Origin: an uncultured Eubacteriales bacterium
GTDB lineage: Bacteria > Bacillota > Clostridia > Christensenellales > UBA1242
NCBI GenBank assembly: GCA_905187655.1
Contig: CAJJIV010000006.1
Location: forward strand, 1 to 23,141
Direction: 5' to 3'
Length of the DNA: 23,141 nt
The notes under the pieces were generated by a model. That model made no database searches and was not told the origin of the DNA. It saw nothing but the letters and a program-made list of their open reading frames with translations. A program made the position numbers and the translations under genes. Of the stretch, positions 15,757 to 23,141 are shown one piece after another (the first letter of the stretch is position 1; each line of letters opens with the position of its first letter).

Positions 15757-18563
15757 TATTTTATAATTTTTTTTAGTGCAATACCTGTGTAACTTTTTGT
15801 ATTACAAATTATTTCTTCTGGCGTGCCTTCTGCTACTATTGTACCACCCTTATTTCCGCCTTCTGGACCAAGGTCTATTATATAGTCTGCCTGTTTAATA
15901 ATTTCTAGGTTATGTTCAATTACAACAACACTATTGCCACTAGATGCAAGTCTATTTAAAATTTTTGATAATTTATCCACATCATAAGTATGCAGACCCG
16001 TTGTAGGCTCATCTAAAATATACATTGTTTTTCCGGTTGGCCTTTTAGATAGTTCAGTTGCAAGTTTAACCCTTTGTGCTTCACCACCACTTAATGTCGT
16101 TGCTGGCTGACCAAGTTTAATATATCCAAGGCCTACATCGTAAAGCGCCTGAATCTTGTTTCTAATTTGCGGAATATTTTCAAAAAATGTTAACGCCTTT
16201 TCTACTGTCATTTCTAAAACATCATTAATGTTTTTACCTTTATACATAACCGAAAGAGTTTCGCTGTTATATCTTTTGCCAGCACACTCTTCGCAGGTTA
16301 CATATACATCTGGCAGAAAGTGCATTTCAATTTTTAACACGCCATCTCCGCCACACGATTCACATCTGCCACCTTTAACATTAAAGCTAAACCTGCCTGC
16401 TGTGTATCCCTTTGCCTTGGCATCTGGGGTAGAAGCAAAAAGTTCCCTAATTGCAGTAAATACCCCTGTGTAGGTAGCCGGATTGCTTCTTGGCGTTCTC
16501 CCAATTGGACTTTGGTCTATTACAATTACTTTATCCAGTTTATCAGCACCCAATATGTCTTCGTATTGTCCTTCTTTAAGTCTTGTTCCATTTAATCTAT
16601 TAGACAGTGCAGGATACAAAATTTCATTAACAAAACTACTTTTGCCACTTCCGCTTACTCCAGTAACAGCAGTTATACATTTTAATGGAACTCTTATATC
16701 TATATTTTTAAGATTGTTTTGTTTACAGCCCAAAACCACAAGTTCGCCTACTGGTGTTCTGCGTGATTTAGGTATACTTATTTCTCTTCTTCCCGACAGA
16801 TAATCGCCAGTTAAACTTTGCGTGTTGTTTGCTATCTCTTGCGGAGTTCCGACCGCAACAACTTTTCCGCCGTGAACACCAGCCTTGGGGCCTATGTCTA
16901 TAATATAATCAGCTCGGCGCATCATTTCTTCATCGTGTTCTACTACTAAAACAGAGTTGCCAAGGTCACGCAAGTGTTCAAGACTTTTTATAAGTTTTTC
17001 GGTATCTCTTGGGTGCAAACCAATACTTGGCTCATCTAAGATGTAGCAAACACCAACAAGCCCACTACCTATTTGTGTGGCAAGCCTAATCCTTTGCGCT
17101 TCGCCACCGCTAAGAGTTCCAGCATTTCGGTCTAGCGATAGATAATCTAATCCTACATCTATTAAAAATTGTAATCTTGCTTTTATTTCTTTAATTATTT
17201 GTTCGCTTATTTTTGCTTCTTTGTTTGTAAGTTTTAAGTTACTTATCCAATTTAATATACTTACAATATTCATTTGAGTAACTTCATATATGTTTTTGTC
17301 ATTTATTTTAACCGACAATGCCTGTGGGTTAAGCCGTTTACCTTTACAAACTTCACATTCTTTAGTTGTCATCAACTTTTCTATTTCAGCCTTAACAAAG
17401 TCGCTAGATGTTTCCCTATATCTTCTAAACAGGTTTGGAATAATGCCTTCATATTTACCCTTATAATTCCCTTGGAAATTTGCCGTACTATAAGAAAGTT
17501 CCAATTTATCATCGGTTCCATATAAAATCTTATCCACAATTTCTCGTGGAAGGTCGCACACCGGAGTATCTAGGCTAAATCCATATTTTTGGGCTAACCC
17601 CCTGTAATACATTTGTGCCATACCCATTTCTCCCCAACCAGAGGCACTTATGGCACCTTCATTTAAACTTAAAGTTGGGTTAGATATTAGCAATTTTTCA
17701 TCAATCTCTTGGGTTACACCTATGCCTGTGCAATTAGGACAAGCACCAAATGGATTGTTAAAACTAAATAGTCTTGGCACAATCTCTCCAAAACCGAAGT
17801 CGCAATTAGGACAAGAGTGTCTAGATGAATACAAAATTTCATTACCATCAATAATAACAGAAACTAAGCCCTTAGATAAATTTAGTGCAGTTTCTACACT
17901 TTCTGTTAAACGGCTTTTAATGCCTTCACGCAAAATGACTCGGTCTACAACCACACTTATGGAGTGCTTTTTGTTTTTGTCTAATGGAATTTCTTCATCT
18001 AATTCATATACAATGCCATCTACAATTACTCTTACAAACCCTGCTTTTTTGTAACTTTCAATAAGTTTTACATACTCTCCCTTTCTGCCCCTTATGGTAG
18101 GAGACACTATCATCGCCTTGCTGTCTGGTGGCAATTGCATAATTTTATCTACAATTTGTTCTGGTGTTAAACTTACTATTCTGGTTCCACAATTTATGCA
18201 GTATGGCACACCAATATTTGCAAATAACAACCTAAAATAATCATAAATTTCAGTTACCGTGCCAACGGTAGAGCGCGGATTTTTGTTTGTCGTTTTTTGG
18301 TCTATTGCAATTGCTGGACTTAATCCTTCAATAAGGTCTACATCGGGCTTTTTCATTTGCCCCAAAAACTGTCTAGCATAACTAGACAGACTTTCCATAT
18401 ATCTTCTTTGCCCTTCTGCAAAGATAGTATCAAAGGCAAGTGAAGATTTGCCCGACCCAGATAGCCCTGTTAAAACTACCAATTTATTGCGTGGAATGTC
18501 TACATCTATATTTTTAAGATTGTTTTCTCTAGCACCTCTGATTTTAATATAGCCTTCGTTCAT
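15756..18563 (-). CDS. uvrA: Excinuclease ABC subunit A (UvrA)
   Basis: DNA damage-recognition ATPase of nucleotide excision repair; it forms a dimer, loads UvrB at lesions and leaves. The 935 aa are the usual length. Two ABC modules are complete: Walker A GLSGSGKSS (33-41) and GVSGSGKSS (635-643), signatures LSGGEAQR at 484-491 and 824-831, Walker B ILDEPSIGLH and ILDEPTTGLH. Zinc-binding cysteines are present in the first module (C251, C254, C275, C278) and the second (C734, C737, C757, C760), with two more CxxC pairs (122/125 and 403/406). The start has GGAG 5 nt ahead, formed by the final codon of uvrB; the two genes are separated by 2 nt, so they are co-transcribed and probably coupled. 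Confidence 0.98.
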   Translation of the reverse strand: MNEGYIKIRGARENNLKNIDVDIPRNKLVVLTGLSGSGKSSLAFDTIFAEGQRRYMESLSSYARQFLGQMKKPDVDLIEGLSPAIAIDQKTTNKNPRSTVGTVTEIYDYFRLLFANIGVPYCINCGTRIVSLTPEQIVDKIMQLPPDSKAMIVSPTIRGRKGEYVKLIESYKKAGFVRVIVDGIVYELDEEIPLDKNKKHSISVVVDRVILREGIKSRLTESVETALNLSKGLVSVIIDGNEILYSSRHSCPNCDFGFGEIVPRLFSFNNPFGACPNCTGIGVTQEIDEKLLISNPTLSLNEGAISASGWGEMGMAQMYYRGLAQKYGFSLDTPVCDLPREIVDKILYGTDDKLELSYSTANFQGNYKGKYEGIIPNLFRRYRETSSDFVKAEIEKLMTTKECEVCKGKRLNPQALSVKINDKNIYEVTQMNIVSILNWISNLKLTNKEAKISEQIIKEIKARLQFLIDVGLDYLSLDRNAGTLSGGEAQRIRLATQIGSGLVGVCYILDEPSIGLHPRDTEKLIKSLEHLRDLGNSVLVVEHDEEMMRRADYIIDIGPKAGVHGGKVVAVGTPQEIANNTQSLTGDYLSGRREISIPKSRRTPVGELVVLGCKQNNLKNIDIRVPLKCITAVTGVSGSGKSSFVNEILYPALSNRLNGTRLKEGQYEDILGADKLDKVIVIDQSPIGRTPRSNPATYTGVFTAIRELFASTPDAKAKGYTAGRFSFNVKGGRCESCGGDGVLKIEMHFLPDVYVTCEECAGKRYNSETLSVMYKGKNINDVLEMTVEKALTFFENIPQIRNKIQALYDVGLGYIKLGQPATTLSGGEAQRVKLATELSKRPTGKTMYILDEPTTGLHTYDVDKLSKILNRLASSGNSVVVIEHNLEIIKQADYIIDLGPEGGNKGGTIVAEGTPEEIICNTKSYTGIALKKIIK

Positions 18564-18565
18564 TT

Positions 18566-20533
18566 TTACTCCATTATTTTTTCTAATTCTTTAATTCTAT
18601 CTCTTAATTCAATTGCCTTTTCAAAATCTAGCACCTTAACTGCCTTATTTAATTCAACACTAAGTTTTTTAATAATCGCAGGAATGGACTTTCGGTCTAC
18701 CGTTTTGCTTGAAACTTTTTTAGAAATTAGCACCGTGTCTTTAATATCTTTAATTATTGTTTTAGGTACTATATTATGCTCTTTGTTATACTCCTGTTGA
18801 ATAAGTCTTCTTCGGTTTGTTTCATCAATAGCCTTTTTCATACTATCGGTCATAACATCAGCATACATTATTACTCTGCCTTCGGCATTTCGTGCCGTTC
18901 TGCCAATAGTTTGAATTAATGAACCTTCACTCCTTAAAAACCCTTCTTTATCTGCGTCCATAATTACAACCAGCTTAACTTCTGGCAAGTCTAAACCTTC
19001 TCTAAGCAAGTTTATTCCAACAATAATATCGGTTTTGCCTGCTCGTAAGTTGTTTATTATATCCATTCTTTCAAGCGTAGTAATTTCACTGTGTAAATAA
19101 GTTACCTTAAAACCCCTTTCTTCTAGGTAAGCCGAAAACTTTTCTGCCATTCTTTTTGTTAAAGTGGTAATAAGCACTCTGCCACCGCCACCAATAACCT
19201 TACTTAGTTCAGCTGTTAAGTCTTCTATCTGATTTTTTGTTGGTCTGACTTCTACAATTGGGTCAAGCAGGCCAGTTGGCCTTATAATTTGTTCAACTAC
19301 TTGACTCTGCTCGTGCATTTCATATGGACCAGGCGTTGCCGAAACACAGATTAATTGGGAAATTCGATTTTCAAACTCTTCAAATTTAAGTGGTCGGTTA
19401 TCATACGCAGATGGAAGCCTAAACCCATAATTAACAAGCGCATCTTTGCGTGCACGATCACCATTATACATTGCTCTTATTTGTGGTATTGTAATATGAC
19501 TTTCATCAATTAACAAAAGGTAATTATCTGGCAAATAATCAAACAAGGTATATGGTGGGTCACCAGCCTTTCTGCCATCAAAATAGCGAGAATAGTTTTC
19601 TATGCCATTAGTATAACCCATTTCTCGTATCATTTCAATATCGTAACTAACTCTTTCTTTAATTCTTTGGGCTTCAATAAGTTTACCCTTAGATTCAAAG
19701 AACTTTACTTGCTCTTCCATATCCTTTTGTATTTGGGCAAGATTCTTTTCTTTACTTTCATTATTTACAGCATAATGCGTTGCCGGAAAAATTGCAGAAT
19801 GTTCAAGTGAACATAATTTTTTGCCAGTAATATATTCAACTTCAAAGATGTTTTCTATCTCATCTCCAAAAAATTCTACTCTTATAGTGCTTTCACTGCT
19901 GTTGGCAGGAAAAATTTCAACTACATCACCTCGAGATCTAAAACAGCCACGTGCAAAATCTATTTCATTTCTTTTATACTGAATATCAATTAGCCTTCTA
20001 ATTAGTTCTTCTCTATCCATCTTGTTGCCCTTGCGCAAAGAAATTGCCTGACTTGCATATTCCTTTGGTTCCCCTAAACCATATATGCAAGAAACAGATG
20101 CAACAATTATTACATCATCTCTTTCAAAAAGTGAACAAGTGGCACTATGTCTTAATTTATCTATTTCATCATTAATGCTAAGTTCTTTTTCAATATAAGT
20201 ATCGGAACTGACTATGTAAGCTTCTGGCTGATAATAATCATAGTAACTTACAAAATAATTAATACTATTATTTGGAAATAATTCCCTAAATTCATTACAA
20301 AGTTGTGCTGCTAAGGTTTTGTTATGTGCAATAACAAGGGTAGGTCGCTGTACTTGGTTTATTACATTTGCCATTGTAAAAGTTTTTCCGCTTCCTGTTA
20401 CGCCCAAAAGAACCTGTGTTTTTAAGCCATCTTCTATGCCTTGAACTAACTTTTCTATTGCCTGTGGCTGGTCTCCAGTTGGTTTATATTTAGACACCAG
20501 TTCAAACTTTTTATGCTCTATTCTTTCTTCCAT
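18566..20533 (-). CDS. uvrB: Excinuclease ABC subunit B (UvrB)
   Basis: Helicase-like damage-verification subunit of nucleotide excision repair, which receives DNA from UvrA and recruits UvrC. The 655 aa are the normal length and the order is normal: KPTGDQPQAI, Walker A GVTGSGKT (44-51), the damage-probing beta-hairpin YFVSYYDYYQPEAY (from 93), the LLLIDESH box, ICVSATPGPYE, IVGINLLREGLDLPEV, QTIGRTARNAEGR, and a C-terminal UVR domain (VLDFEKAIELRDRIKELE) that contacts UvrA or UvrC. The ribosome binding site is unusual: AAAGG is about 14 nt before the ATG, farther than in the other genes here. No GAAC-N4-GTTC-type SOS box is visible in the 100-nt leader, which instead holds a strong hairpin. 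Confidence 0.98.
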   Translation of the reverse strand: MEERIEHKKFELVSKYKPTGDQPQAIEKLVQGIEDGLKTQVLLGVTGSGKTFTMANVINQVQRPTLVIAHNKTLAAQLCNEFRELFPNNSINYFVSYYDYYQPEAYIVSSDTYIEKELSINDEIDKLRHSATCSLFERDDVIIVASVSCIYGLGEPKEYASQAISLRKGNKMDREELIRRLIDIQYKRNEIDFARGCFRSRGDVVEIFPANSSESTIRVEFFGDEIENIFEVEYITGKKLCSLEHSAIFPATHYAVNNESKEKNLAQIQKDMEEQVKFFESKGKLIEAQRIKERVSYDIEMIREMGYTNGIENYSRYFDGRKAGDPPYTLFDYLPDNYLLLIDESHITIPQIRAMYNGDRARKDALVNYGFRLPSAYDNRPLKFEEFENRISQLICVSATPGPYEMHEQSQVVEQIIRPTGLLDPIVEVRPTKNQIEDLTAELSKVIGGGGRVLITTLTKRMAEKFSAYLEERGFKVTYLHSEITTLERMDIINNLRAGKTDIIVGINLLREGLDLPEVKLVVIMDADKEGFLRSEGSLIQTIGRTARNAEGRVIMYADVMTDSMKKAIDETNRRRLIQQEYNKEHNIVPKTIIKDIKDTVLISKKVSSKTVDRKSIPAIIKKLSVELNKAVKVLDFEKAIELRDRIKELEKIME

Positions 20534-20570
20534 AGTACTTATTATTACCTTTTTTTATTTTTTTAACAAC

Positions 20571-20613
20571 AAAGACCAAACCCTAGCAATTTATTTACTA
20601 AAGTTTGGTCTTT
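20571..20613 (-). terminator. Hairpin in the uvrB leader, possible terminator or attenuator
   Basis: AAAGACCAAAC (20571-20581) and GTTTGGTCTTT (20603-20613) form an 11-bp stem around a 21-nt loop. Read leftward, the stem is followed by GTTGTT and then an A-run, so the T-tract is imperfect. It lies between the 79-aa gene and uvrB and could end most upstream transcription while letting some pass into uvrBA. Confidence 0.5.
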
Positions 20614-20633
20614 AAATAAAGTGTTTTGTTAGC

Positions 20634-20873
20634 CTACCTTTCTTCTGGGTCTAAAGCTCCGCCACAACAAACATCTACATATGGCTTAACTCCATTACCC
20701 CTTACCGATTTATTGGGCTGTGCTTTTCCTACCGAAACGACATCACAAGTGCCATATTCTCTTGTTATTAAAAGCCTTTTAACAAAGTTTTCTTGCTCTT
20801 TAGAAATTTTGCCATTTTTGTAACATTTGATAATTTCGGCTGTTGGTAATTTTGAAATTTCTTGATTAGTCAT
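20634..20873 (-). CDS. Small Cys-containing protein of unknown function
   Basis: A 79-aa protein that I do not recognise. The N-terminal half (1-40) looks helical and charged (SKLPTAEIIKCYKNGKISKE); the C-terminal half is Gly/Pro-rich and carries a Cys pair (VDVCCGGALDPEE, Cys69-Cys70), with further Cys at 17 and 43. No signal peptide or membrane segment. A good AGGAG lies 5 nt ahead of the ATG and the gene begins 11 nt after the YugP-like gene, so it is a real, co-transcribed gene. Four cysteines might bind metal, but the spacing does not match a finger I know. Confidence 0.72.
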   Translation of the reverse strand: MTNQEISKLPTAEIIKCYKNGKISKEQENFVKRLLITREYGTCDVVSVGKAQPNKSVRGNGVKPYVDVCCGGALDPEER

Positions 20874-20884
20874 AATATCTCCTA

Positions 20885-21700
20885 TTATTTTTTTATTTTT
20901 CCTACTGCCTTTAATGCGGTATATATTATTTGAAAAATTAATTTAATTAGTTCTAAGGTATTTGTAATAAAATCTAACACATACTTGGTTAGATAATAAT
21001 TATATAATTTACATACACTGTCATATTCATCTTGGGTAACATATTCTCCACCATTTTTAAGGATATCTTTGGCAACAATAATTGCAGTTTTTTGAACTCT
21101 TATATTTTGCAAGGTAAATACAAAAGCTACTAACAGATAAACAAGCGATGCTCCAAGCAAAATTAAAGTTATTAAAAATGGTACCGATGTGGAAAAGACA
21201 ACAAAGTCTAGCAACATGCCCAACAAAACTAAAGGCAGAACCATAAATGGTGCGAACTGAACAAATGGCAAAGCTCTTGCTACAAACAAGAATTTAGGTT
21301 CTTTATCTCTATCTTGTACAGCAAGGCCAACAAGTCGTGAAGCAGTTGCAACTCCTGTTAGAGAATTTTTACCATAAATGTTACCCCTTAAAAATATGGT
21401 TTTCTTTCGGTAACTATAACTGTTTCCATATAACAATGCTCTAAAAAACCCGCACTTTTTAACATGAATATCAGGTAAACCTTCTTGTTCTAGCATCTTT
21501 TTAGCTACTTCTTCGGCTGTTAAACCAATCGAAGACTGTTTTCGGTTAAGTTTGCGATATTTTGCAACAATTAGCCATGTATATATATCTGCAACAATAA
21601 ATATTGCACCTATTATTACTGAAATTATTAGTATTATAAGTGCAAGTGCAGACAATCCGGCCAACCAGTTACCTGCTTTACTTAATACAAATTGATTCAT
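20885..21700 (-). CDS. YugP-family (Zn_peptidase_2) membrane protein lacking the zinc/catalytic site
   Basis: A 271-aa membrane protein with the layout of YugP-type neutral zinc metallopeptidases (PF04298): an N-terminal membrane segment (about 17-46), GLTAEEVAKKMLEQEGL (59-75) matching the conserved GLTGAEVA region, YSYRKKTIFLRGNIY matching YDPRxKxxxLS, two central membrane segments (about 147-197), and a C-terminal AAxLTYVA-like region with a last hydrophobic helix. From Ser113 the sequence aligns without gaps to the family's S-I-A-A-L-G-V-A-A-H-E-V-G-H-A-I-Q: here HEVGH is replaced by RLVGL (122-126), so both zinc-binding His and the catalytic Glu are gone. The frame is intact, so it looks like a maintained pseudoenzyme. 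The ATG at 21698-21700, with AAGGTGG 8-9 nt ahead, is preferred over a GTG at 21710-21712. Confidence 0.75.
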   Translation of the reverse strand: MNQFVLSKAGNWLAGLSALALIILIISVIIGAIFIVADIYTWLIVAKYRKLNRKQSSIGLTAEEVAKKMLEQEGLPDIHVKKCGFFRALLYGNSYSYRKKTIFLRGNIYGKNSLTGVATASRLVGLAVQDRDKEPKFLFVARALPFVQFAPFMVLPLVLLGMLLDFVVFSTSVPFLITLILLGASLVYLLVAFVFTLQNIRVQKTAIIVAKDILKNGGEYVTQDEYDSVCKLYNYYLTKYVLDFITNTLELIKLIFQIIYTALKAVGKIKK

Positions 21701-21723
21701 TTTTGTTCCCACCTTGTTCGTTT

Positions 21724-21753
21724 ATTATAATATAGAAAACAAAACAAAGGCAA
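21724..21753 (-). promoter_or_regulatory. Putative promoter of the YugP-like/79-aa/uvrBA unit
   Basis: Minus strand TTGCCT (21748-21753), 18-nt spacer, perfect TATAAT (21724-21729). It overlaps the terminator hairpin of the preceding gene. The leader to the ATG at 21700 would be about 17 nt. Confidence 0.5.
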
Positions 21754-21772
21754 CTTATTTTACCTTTGTTTT
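21741..21772 (-). terminator. Intrinsic terminator of the acidic repeat protein gene
   Basis: AAAACAAAGG (21741-21750) and CCTTTGTTTT (21763-21772) form a 10-bp stem around a 12-nt loop. On the minus strand it is followed by GTTTTC, which with the stem's own T-run gives a T-rich tail. It begins 11 nt after the stop of the acidic protein gene. Confidence 0.75.
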
Positions 21773-21782
21773 ATTCATTTTA

Positions 21783-23141
21783 TTAATTAATTTTCTTTTC
21801 TCTGCCAAAACTCATAGATTTTTCAATTACACCCTTTTTATCATGTATTTTAAGTTCGGCTTTTTCTCGTTTTGCATATAAAATTGCTATTTGCATTGCT
21901 TCTTCTTTATTTTCAGCATAAACATATGGATTTGCCGATTTTGCTCTTTTAATAAACCAACCACCATTGGCAGCAGCAGTAACATGGTAGGTGTAGTGAC
22001 CCTTTCGTCTTACAACATCTTCCCAGGTTGCTTGCTTAACCTTGTCTAATGGTTCAAATACAATTACTTTGCCTTTATAATCATTAATGTCAAAAACATC
22101 TTCTTGTGGCTTTTCTGTTACTTCTGTAGTAGTTGGTTCTGGTGCTACTACTTGCTGATTTACTGCGTTCACCGCACCAATTTGCGCCATCAATTTTGCA
22201 AGTAATTTTTCTTCAAAGGCCGTTAATCTTTCTTCTAGTTTCTTTTCTATATCTTCATTATTAGATGGTTCTTGAATTACAACATTTTGTGGTTGTGTTG
22301 CAGTTTGTTTTTCAGCAGAAACGGCAACAGCTTTTTCAACAACGGTTTGTTGTGGTTGCGCTACTGGTTCAGTTACAGCTGGTTGTGATTGAACTACTGG
22401 TTTGGTTACTGATGACGCTTCTGGCTCTTTTTGTTCAGATGTTGCAACCTGTTCACTTACAATACTTGAAACTTGCGTTGTTTCTACTGATGTTGGTACT
22501 ACTTGCTCGGTAACTACTGTTGTGTCATCGGCAACTTCTTCTGGTTCGCTATCTTCTTCGCCGTAGTCTTCATCAATATCATTTATTATTTCAACTGGCT
22601 CATCATCTTCTATGTCATCTACCATAGAAACAACGGCACTGTCTTCCGACTCAGAATATTCTTCATCGGTTTCCTCTTCAGTATCTTCTTCTGCTTCTAA
22701 GTCTTCTGGTTTGTTAACTTCAACAGTTTCACTTGGGGCAGATTCTTCTTCAGCACTAGCTTCAGTTGCTTGTTCTTCAGTTGGCTCAGATTGTGGCTGT
22801 GTAGTTGTATCGGTTACTTGCTCTAACTCTTCCTGCTGTTCCTCTTCAGCAACTTCTTCGGCTTCCGCTTCTTCGGCTACTTCTTCTGGCTCAGTGTATT
22901 CTTCCACTTCTTCAGCAGTAGTTTCTTCTTCCACTTCTTCAGTACTTTCTTCTTGCTCTTCTGGTTCTTCTTCAGCTACTTCTTCGGCTTCGACTTCTTC
23001 GGCTACTTCTTCTGGTTCAGTGTATTCTTCCACTTCTTCAGCAGTAGTTTCTTCTTCCGCTTCTTCAGTACTTTCTTCTTGCTCTTCTGGTTCTTCTTCA
23101 GCTACTTCTTCGGCTTCGACTTCTTCGGCTACTTCTTCTGG
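21783..23141 (-). CDS. Very acidic repeat protein with C-terminal DUF2188-like domain, 5' end outside the window
   Basis: The frame is open from the right window edge for 452 codons, so the start is missing; a GTG at 23031-23033 is an internal Val of the repeat. In order: Glu-rich 42-residue tandem repeats (EEYTEPEEVAEEVEAEEVAE and following), further acidic sequence with EDDEPVEIINDIDEDYGEED, and a Thr/Val/Gln/Pro-rich linker. Then come a short coiled coil (NEDIEKKLEERLTAFEEKLL) and a C-terminal domain of about 75 residues: HYTYHVTAAANGGWFIKRA, EEAMQIAILYAKREKAELKI, HDKKGVIEKSMSFG. The last part matches the DUF2188 pattern (YHVxP..GGWxVK, then AxxxAxxxAK...ELxIHxxxGxI). The domain is small, usually single and of unknown function. 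No signal peptide can be judged because the N-terminus is absent. Confidence 0.82.
   Translation of the reverse strand, partial: PEEVAEEVEAEEVAEEEPEEQEESTEEAEEETTAEEVEEYTEPEEVAEEVEAEEVAEEEPEEQEESTEEVEEETTAEEVEEYTEPEEVAEEAEAEEVAEEEQQEELEQVTDTTTQPQSEPTEEQATEASAEEESAPSETVEVNKPEDLEAEEDTEEETDEEYSESEDSAVVSMVDDIEDDEPVEIINDIDEDYGEEDSEPEEVADDTTVVTEQVVPTSVETTQVSSIVSEQVATSEQKEPEASSVTKPVVQSQPAVTEPVAQPQQTVVEKAVAVSAEKQTATQPQNVVIQEPSNNEDIEKKLEERLTAFEEKLLAKLMAQIGAVNAVNQQVVAPEPTTTEVTEKPQEDVFDINDYKGKVIVFEPLDKVKQATWEDVVRRKGHYTYHVTAAANGGWFIKRAKSANPYVYAENKEEAMQIAILYAKREKAELKIHDKKGVIEKSMSFGREKKIN
22846..23141. repeat. 126-bp tandem repeat coding for a 42-aa acidic unit
   Basis: The marker CAGTGTATTCTTCC recurs at 22892 and 23018, a period of 126 bp. 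The copies differ by only a few single bases. About 2.3 copies are visible and the array runs off the right edge. The period is a multiple of three, so copy number can change without breaking the frame. Confidence 0.88.

Noticed and set aside
16156..18054. Several plus-strand frames of 80-134 aa opposite uvrA
   Set aside because: They are antisense shadows of a highly conserved gene, without start signals or protein-like composition.
20534..20633. LexA/SOS box upstream of uvrB
   Set aside because: No GAAC-N4-GTTC or close variant is present; the symmetrical sequence there is the terminator-like hairpin.
836..21785. TGA reassigned to Trp
   Set aside because: Trp positions use TGG throughout and all full-length genes are read with TGA as a stop; absence of TGA stops alone is not evidence of reassignment.
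23031..23033. Start codon for the acidic repeat protein
   Set aside because: It is a GTG that codes a Val within the tandem repeat; the frame stays open with the same repeat to the window edge.
22846..23141. CRISPR-like array
   Set aside because: The repeats are directly adjacent, 126 bp long, in frame, and code for a Glu-rich unit; there are no unique spacers.

Overview
The window is AT-rich DNA from a Gram-positive-type bacterium, most likely an uncultured clostridial (Firmicutes) lineage. The reasons are AGGAG-type ribosome binding sites ahead of most genes, sigma-A-like promoters, intrinsic hairpin terminators, a UvrBA pair close to Firmicutes forms, a SipW-like signal peptidase and a YugP-family protein. 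All 16 gene 3' ends inside the window stop with TAA (13) or TAG (3), none with TGA. I see no tRNA, rRNA, CRISPR array, transposase or phage gene.

Layout. (1) 1-6301, minus strand: an exopolysaccharide operon read leftward and continuing past the window edge. It runs from a fused polymerase/phosphoglycosyltransferase through a GT2 glycosyltransferase, a Wzy/ligase-family polymerase and two more GT2 glycosyltransferases (the last truncated). (2) 6461-8669, plus strand: uppP and a third O-antigen ligase/polymerase-family membrane protein, divergent from the operon. (3) 8870-13647, minus strand: a probable extracellular-matrix protein cluster. A 206-aa exported protein and a 401-aa exported protein share an N-terminal leader and are followed by a SipW-type signal peptidase carrying a very large unrecognised C-terminal extension. 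(4) 13934-15720: a YibQ-type divergent polysaccharide deacetylase (minus) facing away from a type I membrane protein of unknown function (plus). (5) 15756-21700, minus strand: a catalytically degenerate YugP-family membrane protein, a 79-aa unknown protein, uvrB and uvrA. (6) 21783-23141, minus strand: the C-terminal part of a very acidic, repeat-containing protein ending in a DUF2188-like domain; its start lies beyond the right edge.

How the parts work together (inference). Regions 1 and 2 cover several steps of a lipid-linked polysaccharide pathway: phosphosugar transfer to undecaprenyl phosphate, sugar addition, polymerisation or ligation, and carrier recycling by UppP. No flippase or chain-length regulator is in view. 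Region 3 resembles in logic the tapA-sipW-tasA operon of Bacillus subtilis (accessory protein, dedicated signal peptidase, main fibre protein), so regions 1-3 may together build a polysaccharide-plus-protein matrix. The most unusual single items are the polymerase-PGT fusion, the signal peptidase with an extension of about 520 residues and a Gly-Pro-rich linker, and the YugP homologue whose HExxH site is replaced by RLVGL.
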